DNA of 11,353 nucleotides from RYN-428 sp035648595 (lineage in GTDB: Bacteria > Planctomycetota > Phycisphaerae > Tepidisphaerales > Tepidisphaeraceae). Both the position numbers and the translations under genes were made by a program. Below, piece by piece: positions 6,804 to 11,353 of the stretch (its first letter is position 1; each line of letters starts with the position of its first letter). The notes under the pieces are model-generated. The model saw only the letters and a program-made list of their open reading frames with translations. It made no database searches and was not told the DNA's origin. The DNA lies in the NCBI GenBank assembly GCA_035648595.1, contig DASRLH010000239.1:1-11353 (forward strand), in the 5' to 3' direction.

Positions 6804-6948
6804 GTTCTTCGAGATAAGCGCTTTGCGAGTTGGCCGAGCCCGACCCGTTCTGCGCCGATGAAATCACCGGCAGCGTGGTGGTCGTCGATTGGATCTGGTT
6901 GCTCCCCGTCGCCCAGGTGTACGCCGCGCTGGTCACCTTACCGTCTTC
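6804..6948 (-). pseudogene. RHS/YD-repeat protein fragment
   Basis: The frame reads EDGKVTSAAYTWATGSNQIQ and continues with a Thr-rich stretch, then VISSAQNGSGSANSQSAYLEE. This is the style of the YD-repeat shell (…DGKVT.YTW.TGSNQI…) seen in large RHS proteins, but it is only about 48 residues long. It has no signal, no core and no DPxG motif. An in-frame TAG (6949-6951) closes it upstream and the 20-base motif interrupts it downstream. After the motif the frame continues to 6703 with no recognisable homology. Its first codons overlap the last 16 bases of the small membrane protein gene in another frame. It is a leftover of a second RHS gene or of a displaced part of the present one. Confidence 0.55.
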
Positions 6949-7214
6949 CTAGCCTTCCGCTTAAACTCCCTGATGCCAATAAGGGTAATATAGCTGGAAA
7001 GCGCGGCGCCAGCCGATAACGAAATATAGCCGATAACAAGATCCGAACCAGATGGGCGCCAACGCGAGTGGGTCTTCGGATCGATTCCAATCCTCTCTAG
7101 ACTCGACGGATCGACGATTTGCGAGATTAGGAACGCCCAGAAAAAGACGGCAATCGCGCCCCTGAACAGTATTGACCAGATTGATCCGCTTTTAATCACA
7201 ATTCGAGGCAGCAT
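6933..7214 (-). CDS. Small two-helix membrane protein, candidate immunity protein for the RHS tip
   Basis: This 93-residue protein is not recognised from any family. Two hydrophobic segments are clear: about 13-34 (WSILFRGAIAVFFWAFLISQ) and about 57-80 (DLVIGYISLSAGAALSSYIT). A roughly 20-residue polar loop joins them and the C-terminus is basic (REFKRKARKTVR), probably cytoplasmic. The start at 7214 is fixed by AAGGAG (7224 to 7219) with a 4-base gap; the Shine-Dalgarno adjoins the RHS stop codon, only 10 bases away, so the two genes are almost certainly co-transcribed. GC is about 50% (120 of 240 bases at 6961-7200), far below the RHS body. In polymorphic toxin loci this position is occupied by the immunity gene, and a membrane immunity protein would fit a toxin acting on the envelope. 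The role is inference; the coding call rests on the ribosome site and helix pattern. Confidence 0.68.
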   Translation of the reverse strand: MLPRIVIKSGSIWSILFRGAIAVFFWAFLISQIVDPSSLERIGIDPKTHSRWRPSGSDLVIGYISLSAGAALSSYITLIGIREFKRKARKTVR

Positions 7215-7218
7215 GCGG

Positions 7219-7225
7219 CTCCTTT
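7219..7225 (-). promoter_or_regulatory. Ribosome binding site of the small membrane protein gene
   Basis: AAAGGAG begins with the last base of the RHS stop codon TGA and ends 4 bases before the ATG at 7214. AAGGAG with a 3-4 base gap is also found before the substrate-binding protein (GTG 753) and ppk1 (ATG 3941), which supports all three start calls. Confidence 0.65.
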
Positions 7226-10200
7226 CATCGGCAGGTAGCCCACTTCCAAATGCTCTTGAGGGCGTCGGCGTTCCCATTCCAGTATTCCGGGTTGGCGAAC
7301 CGTGTCGGATCTACAATCAGTCCTGCGGCAACGGGGCCTTCGTGAAGCCCGAGATAGATCTGCCCACCAGATGCCGCGGCATGAGCCCCGCCCGAATACC
7401 CAACAGGGCCCCAAAACCAACCCCCCGACCCACCACATTTGTTCGATTGAAAGGTGTGATAGTAGCCAACACCGAGCCCGGCTCCGCCGCCGTTCTTTCC
7501 AGAATAACCAACCCCGGCCTGACCGTACCAATAGCCGCCGTCGTCAATAGTCCATGCGCCACCGCCCCCTGCCTCCGCGACGATCGACCGTCCGCCGCCT
7601 AATTTCGACTGATCTTCTGCTACGATTTCCGCGTATCCTCCCCTCACCGGCGAAAACTGGTCGAGCCAGTCGCCCGCCCCATTTACCGCCGCACTGTATT
7701 CCTGGTCGGAAGCGTTAGAGTCGCCCGTGTAGATGAGCTTTAAAAGGCCGAGCCCAGTCGGGTCCAGTCCTTCGGCAGGCATTCCGCGCTCGAATTGATA
7801 AAGGTTAATGCTGTCCCGGTATCGCGCCGGATCACGCTCAATCCAAGTCCCCAGCGAAGGGCTGTAGTCGCGGTTGTCGAAGTGGATCAATCCCGTCACG
7901 CCGTCATACCTTCCGCCTTGAAAGTAGTAGCTCCAATTCTGGCTATCACTTCCGCTCGCCCAACCCGCCGTGAGTACGCTTTGCACGCCGTAGGGCGTGT
8001 AGATGAAACGCTCCTTCACCGTCCCGCTGGCATCCACCAGCGCGGTCGTGTTGTAGTTGGCGTCGTGCTGCACGAACAGGCGGTTGCCCAGCCCCGACCC
8101 GCTGATGCCGAGGTTGCCGGTGATGCTGTTGTCATCGCGGAGGAGAAGGTTGTTGCCGTAGCCAAGGCCCCACACGTACTGCTTGGTGGTGGTTGAGCCG
8201 ACCTTCTCTTCGAGGACCTGCGAGTTAGTGGAGTAGTAGAGATCGGTGGTCGTGCCGCCCTCGTTAACCGTGACGCGCTCGCCCAGCGCGTTGTACTGGT
8301 ATGTGGCGAGCGTGGTGGTGTTGGTGGGGTCTTTGACTTGGGTGAGCTGGTTCCAGCCGTTGTAGGTCAGATGGTCGCCGGCGTCGTCCACGGTCATGTT
8401 GCCGAACACATCGTACGTGGGTGTGACCGCGGTTGTGCCGGTGGAGAGGGTGTTGCCGGTGATGTTGGTGATCTCATTTTGGGCATTGACGCTTCGCGTT
8501 TGCGGGGTGGGGCTGGGGTTGGTGGCGCTGTCGGTCACGCTGCTCCAGTTGCCCAGCGGATCGAGGCTCCAGCTTTGGCTGGCGGTGGAGACGGTTACGG
8601 TGTCCAGGGATGAGCCGTTATGGCCCGACGCCGAAAGCGTGCCGCGGGCGAAGGCTTGCAGGCGGCTCAGGTCATCATATGCCGTGGAGTTGTCGCCGCT
8701 GGCGGTGCTGTTGGTGTGATACAACTCGCTGAAACCGGCGGCGGTCGCGCCAAGTCCCACGATGTTTTTGTATAAAACATTGCTGCTGGTGTCGAAGCCG
8801 TACTGGAAGCGGTCGGTGCTGACGCCGGTGCTTGTGTTCAACCAGTTCTGGTCGATGTTTCTTCCAAAGCGATCAAGCCCGGTGTATTGGTCGCCGCCGT
8901 CGCTGCTGGAGAGCGTGTCGCCGGTCTGGTGGATGGCGCTGAGCGAGACGCCGTTGGCGTCCGCCTGATCGACAATCGTCGAGAGCCCAAGATAGCTGTA
9001 ATCCGCCAGGTGCGAGCCGACGCCGCCCGAGCCGTTGTCGTCCGCCTGATAATCCACCCGGCCAATCGCGTTGTCCACCGGGTTGTTGTCGTAGCCATAG
9101 TGGAGGATGCGCTGGTTGGGGTAGGTGATGGTCATCAAGCGGCTGCCGGTCGTCGGATCGGAGTAGGCGTATTGCACCTTGGCGCTGGTGCTGGTGTTCA
9201 CGACGCCGTTGAGTTCCTGGTATTGCGTGGTCAGCTCGCCAAGGCCGTTATACTCATCTTGCACTTGATTGAGCGGATCGCCGCCCGAAAAGGCCTGGTT
9301 GGTGGTCGCCTGATAGAGCAGGCCCTGCGGGTTGAACGTGTAGGTAAGATTGCGGACGGTCACATCGCCCCGGCCCTCGGGCACGATCGTGCTGCGAGTC
9401 AACTGATCCAGCACATCATACCTGAACCCATCCCCGTTGTAGTAGAACATCACCGAGTCATACACCTCGCCCTGGATGTCGTAAACATCCGTGACCTGGT
9501 TGGTGGACGCGGTGCTTGGCGCGCCGGTCGTGGGATCGGGGTACTCGATCGTGGAAAGCAAATCGTTGGACGACAGCTTACTGCCGTTGGAGGGGCTGGT
9601 GGCGTAGATATATTGCGTCTGCTGGCTGGGCGTGCCAGCCGGCATCACCGCCGTCATCAGCAGAACATGGTTGTCGCCATCATAGGCGAAGCCGGTGGTC
9701 TGATCGGTGTTCGCCGACGGCACGCCCGTCGAGAACGCGAAAACCGAGTCGAACTTGCGGCCCAGCATGTCCAGATCGGCCTTGGTAATGATCCCGCGCG
9801 GGTCTTGCGAAGATTGCTGCGCGCCGCTGTCGCCGCCGGGAACAAGCGTGAGTACGCCCACGGAAGGAGACGTTCCGCCGGTCAGCACCGCGCCATTCGC
9901 GGTCAACTGCGGCTGATTTGTTCCCGCCAGCGTTCCCATGAAGCGAATAGTGTACGGCCCGCCCGTGCCGCCGACCACCGCCACGTTGCCCGCGCCGATT
10001 CCGGTGAGCGCATCCAGCGCCGATTCCACCGTCGCCGCCGACGCATTGTACGGCAGCGCGGAAGTCGTCGCGCTTCCGAAGCTCAGCGTGAACGTCCCGC
10101 CCGTCGGGCCGCCGGCGATGGTCACCGCCTGCATGTTATCCGCCAGGTACCCAAGGCTCGTGACAAGCACAGTATCCGACCGCGCGGGAACGGTGGCCGG

Positions 10201-11353
10201 CCGCGTGTACGCGCTGCCGCCGTTTGTGCCGACATCCACGCTCGCTGTCGGGCGGTTGTCGGCATCGAAATACCCGGCGACAAACGAATCCCGCGCCCCC
10301 ACGCCCGCCGTCGGCGAGCCCAACGCCCCCGTCGCGCTGCTCGCGTCATTGTGGAACCGTTCCTTGCTCGTCACCAAAATCGTATTGCCGTTAGGATCGT
10401 AGCTGTTGTCCGTTTCCGAAAGCACCACATCATTGGCGATGCCCATCGCGGCGGTGTAGCTTCCCAGCCCCGTCGGGTCGTTCACCGCGCCGCCGTCGGT
10501 GCTGTATTGGCTCACCACCCGGCCCGCCCCATCGACCACGTCCTTGCTCCACAGCCCCGCCGGGTCCCAGGTTGCCACCTCGTTGCCCCGGCTGTCGTAA
10601 AACATGTTCGTCGTCAAAGCCGCCCCCGCGACACCGGCCACCACGCTGTGCACCTTGAGTTGATACACGCGGTGTTGGTCGTCGAAGGCGGTCGTCTGCT
10701 TGGCGACTAGGCCCGAAGCCGGCGCGTTGGGCACGCCGTTGGTCGAGCCCAGGCTTTGCAGTTCCACCGTGTCAGCGCTGAATCGATCCTGCTCGACCAC
10801 CTCGCCCAGGTTGTCGTACACGTTTTGCAGGATGGGCCGGTAGGTTGTGGTGTCCTCGGCGGACTCCACGCCCTCCTTGCTCAGCGCCGCCTCGTCGCGC
10901 CAGTTGTATGCCGTCTCGGTCCACCGATCAGGCGAGCGCACCGCGACGGAGCCCAAAATCAGCCCCGTATGCTCCACCACCTGCGTAAGATTCCCGTCCC
11001 CCACGCCCGATGTCGGCACCGCCGCCGTCCCGGTCACCAACCCCGTCGTCGGCTCCGTCCAAGTGCCGCCGACCGCCACAGGAGTTGAATTTTGCAGCAA
11101 TTCCCCGCCGCTGACGGTCCCCACGTACACGTTGTATCCGCTTGCGCCCGATGGCGCCGAGCCGTTGAGCGCGACGGTCAGAACGCCGGCGGAGCCGACC
11201 GAATACCACCCCTCGACCGAGGCGGCAGTCTCCCCGCCGCCGATGATGTACGTCACCTTCACGAAGTATAACCCGGTCGTGCTCCCCGTCCCGCCCGTCG
11301 CCTGCCCCAGCACCGGCACCGCCGGAGCGGCTTGCGTATCATAAAAATTATCC
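7225..11353 (-). CDS. RHS/YD-repeat protein with variable C-terminal tip, 5' end outside window
   Basis: The frame is open to the right edge (upstream residues DNFYDTQAAPA precede the first GTG at 11319), so at least 1375 residues are present and the start is missing. From N to C, residues numbered from GTG 11319 are: an FN3-like insert (about 11-118); YD-type repeats such as YDSRGNEVATWDPAGLW, YDVLDQLTRS and YDVFGNMTVDDAG; a second beta insert (about 390-495); more YD repeats to about 1100; the RHS core (1102-1189); and a glycine-rich tip (1190-1364). RHS shells are hollow beta cocoons that often enclose a toxic C-terminal domain released by cleavage at the DPxG motif. The junction RDPARY...LDPTGL keeps the canonical 23-residue Asp spacing, but the first motif is DPAR instead of DPxG. 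No secretion signal is visible because the N-terminus is missing. The next gene is a candidate immunity protein. Confidence 0.93.
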   Translation of the reverse strand, partial: DNFYDTQAAPAVPVLGQATGGTGSTTGLYFVKVTYIIGGGETAASVEGWYSVGSAGVLTVALNGSAPSGASGYNVYVGTVSGGELLQNSTPVAVGGTWTEPTTGLVTGTAAVPTSGVGDGNLTQVVEHTGLILGSVAVRSPDRWTETAYNWRDEAALSKEGVESAEDTTTYRPILQNVYDNLGEVVEQDRFSADTVELQSLGSTNGVPNAPASGLVAKQTTAFDDQHRVYQLKVHSVVAGVAGAALTTNMFYDSRGNEVATWDPAGLWSKDVVDGAGRVVSQYSTDGGAVNDPTGLGSYTAAMGIANDVVLSETDNSYDPNGNTILVTSKERFHNDASSATGALGSPTAGVGARDSFVAGYFDADNRPTASVDVGTNGGSAYTRPATVPARSDTVLVTSLGYLADNMQAVTIAGGPTGGTFTLSFGSATTSALPYNASAATVESALDALTGIGAGNVAVVGGTGGPYTIRFMGTLAGTNQPQLTANGAVLTGGTSPSVGVLTLVPGGDSGAQQSSQDPRGIITKADLDMLGRKFDSVFAFSTGVPSANTDQTTGFAYDGDNHVLLMTAVMPAGTPSQQTQYIYATSPSNGSKLSSNDLLSTIEYPDPTTGAPSTASTNQVTDVYDIQGEVYDSVMFYYNGDGFRYDVLDQLTRSTIVPEGRGDVTVRNLTYTFNPQGLLYQATTNQAFSGGDPLNQVQDEYNGLGELTTQYQELNGVVNTSTSAKVQYAYSDPTTGSRLMTITYPNQRILHYGYDNNPVDNAIGRVDYQADDNGSGGVGSHLADYSYLGLSTIVDQADANGVSLSAIHQTGDTLSSSDGGDQYTGLDRFGRNIDQNWLNTSTGVSTDRFQYGFDTSSNVLYKNIVGLGATAAGFSELYHTNSTASGDNSTAYDDLSRLQAFARGTLSASGHNGSSLDTVTVSTASQSWSLDPLGNWSSVTDSATNPSPTPQTRSVNAQNEITNITGNTLSTGTTAVTPTYDVFGNMTVDDAGDHLTYNGWNQLTQVKDPTNTTTLATYQYNALGERVTVNEGGTTTDLYYSTNSQVLEEKVGSTTTKQYVWGLGYGNNLLLRDDNSITGNLGISGSGLGNRLFVQHDANYNTTALVDASGTVKERFIYTPYGVQSVLTAGWASGSDSQNWSYYFQGGRYDGVTGLIHFDNRDYSPSLGTWIERDPARYRDSINLYQFERGMPAEGLDPTGLGLLKLIYTGDSNASDQEYSAAVNGAGDWLDQFSPVRGGYAEIVAEDQSKLGGGRSIVAEAGGGGAWTIDDGGYWYGQAGVGYSGKNGGGAGLGVGYYHTFQSNKCGGSGGWFWGPVGYSGGAHAAASGGQIYLGLHEGPVAAGLIVDPTRFANPEYWNGNADALKSIWKWATCR
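7228..7752 (-). other. RHS C-terminal tip domain (candidate toxin)
   Basis: The 175 residues after DPTGL are not recognised. A first part (1190-1240) is mixed and probably helical at DQEYSAAVNGAGDWLDQF. The middle (1241-1320) is extremely glycine-rich with alternating aromatic residues (GGYWYGQAGVGYSG, GLGVGYYHTF, GGWFWGPVGYSGG), suggesting a glycine-rich beta sheet or barrel. The end (1321-1364) contains PEYWNGNADALKSIWKW. No nuclease, deaminase, ADP-ribosyltransferase or protease motif is evident. GC over 7261-7560 is about 61% (182 of 300), below the RHS body. It may be a membrane-acting toxin or a non-toxic structural tip. Confidence 0.5.
7753..8016 (-). other. RHS repeat-associated core domain
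   Basis: The stretch from ERFIYTPYGVQ to LDPTG (residues 1103-1189) carries the family hallmarks: FQGGRYDGVTGLIHFDNRDY, SPSLGTWIERDP, then INLYQFERG and DPTG. This matches the RHS-associated core that plugs the shell and contains the aspartate pair used for autoproteolysis. Asp 1163 and Asp 1186 are the candidate catalytic pair. Confidence 0.9.
9835..10152 (-). other. Beta-domain insert within the RHS shell
   Basis: Residues about 390-495 read as one module: MQAVTIAGGPTGGTFTLSFG, then YNASAATVESALDALTGIG, VAVVGGTGGPYTIRFMGTLA and PQLTANG. Strand-helix-strand repeats of this form (…TGGTFTL.F…YNASAA.V..AL..L..IG.GNV.VTGG.GGPYT..F.G.LAGT..P) are recalled from very large planctomycete surface proteins. 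It splits the YD repeats between VLVTSLGYLADN and DPRGIITKADL, so it was probably inserted into an existing shell gene. Naming to a Pfam family is not attempted. Confidence 0.6.
10966..11289 (-). other. FN3-like domain insert in the RHS shell
   Basis: Residues about 11-118 resemble the fibronectin-type-III-like modules of phage tail and surface proteins: GLYFVKVTYIIGGGETAASV, LTVALNGSAPSGASGYNVYV and VAVGGTWTEPTTGLVTGTA. The pattern (…YYVKVTY…GET.AS…SGA.GYNVYV…TWTEPT.GL) is distinctive. It lies close to the window edge, and YD repeats resume afterwards at about residue 160 (PILQNVYDNLGEVVEQDRF). It may mediate surface binding. Confidence 0.6.

Noticed and set aside
7215..7277. Longer start of the small membrane protein inside the RHS gene
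   Set aside because: The ATG at 7214 has a strong AAGGAG 4 bases upstream; the extension overlaps RHS coding sequence.
8887..10710. 607-codon open frame on the plus strand
   Set aside because: It lies wholly antisense to the RHS gene and is Arg/Val/Ala/His-rich with no domains, as expected for the reverse complement of a GC-rich YD-repeat gene.
1..11353. CRISPR arrays, tRNA, rRNA, integrase or transposase genes
   Set aside because: None were recognised on either strand by reading; no regularly spaced repeats or transposase motifs are present.

Overview
The window is GC-rich bacterial DNA. Hand counts give roughly 65-70% GC in the body of the large minus-strand gene and in sampled polyphosphate kinase lines. 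The best lineage guess is a planctomycete-like bacterium (Planctomycetota, possibly Phycisphaerae). That guess rests on the style of the RHS protein, which has beta-domains inserted into its YD-repeat shell, and on the GC-rich palindromic intergenic repeats. It is inference from sequence style, not a database result.

Left part, plus strand (1-3778): a GC-rich composite palindrome (9-110) precedes a compact four-gene operon. The genes are a MarR-family regulator (232-723), a lipid-anchored NitT/TauT/NMT1-like substrate-binding protein (753-1871), a permease with extra N-terminal membrane segments (1911-2942) and an ATPase (2936-3778). A sigma70-like promoter at 197-225 overlaps an inverted repeat that could be the regulator's own operator. 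Its predicted transcription start lies at or next to the regulator's ATG, so the regulator may be read from a leaderless transcript. Together the genes look like a self-regulated importer for a small organic or inorganic anion. The substrate cannot be read from sequence.

Middle (3779-6109): a 162-base spacer with two inverted repeats leads to a complete polyphosphate kinase, ppk1, with both family histidines present. A tandem 'GTCGAACG' intergenic repeat follows its stop codon.

Right part, minus strand (6134-11353): the 3' two-thirds of a very large RHS/YD-repeat protein enters from the right edge. It carries an FN3-like insert, a second all-beta insert, the RHS core ending in DPTGL, and a 175-residue glycine-rich C-terminal tip. 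Ten bases after its stop, behind a strong AAGGAG, lies a 93-residue protein with two predicted membrane helices. Base composition falls stepwise from about 68% (RHS body) to about 61% (tip) to about 50% (small gene). This is the layout of a polymorphic toxin with its immunity gene, and is the best candidate for an undescribed system here. Beyond it lies a graveyard: an RHS fragment overlapping the 3' end of the small gene, and a truncated family 2 glycosyltransferase. Both lose their homology at near-identical copies of a 20-base motif (18 of 20 matches), suggesting a repeat involved in rearranging this accessory region.
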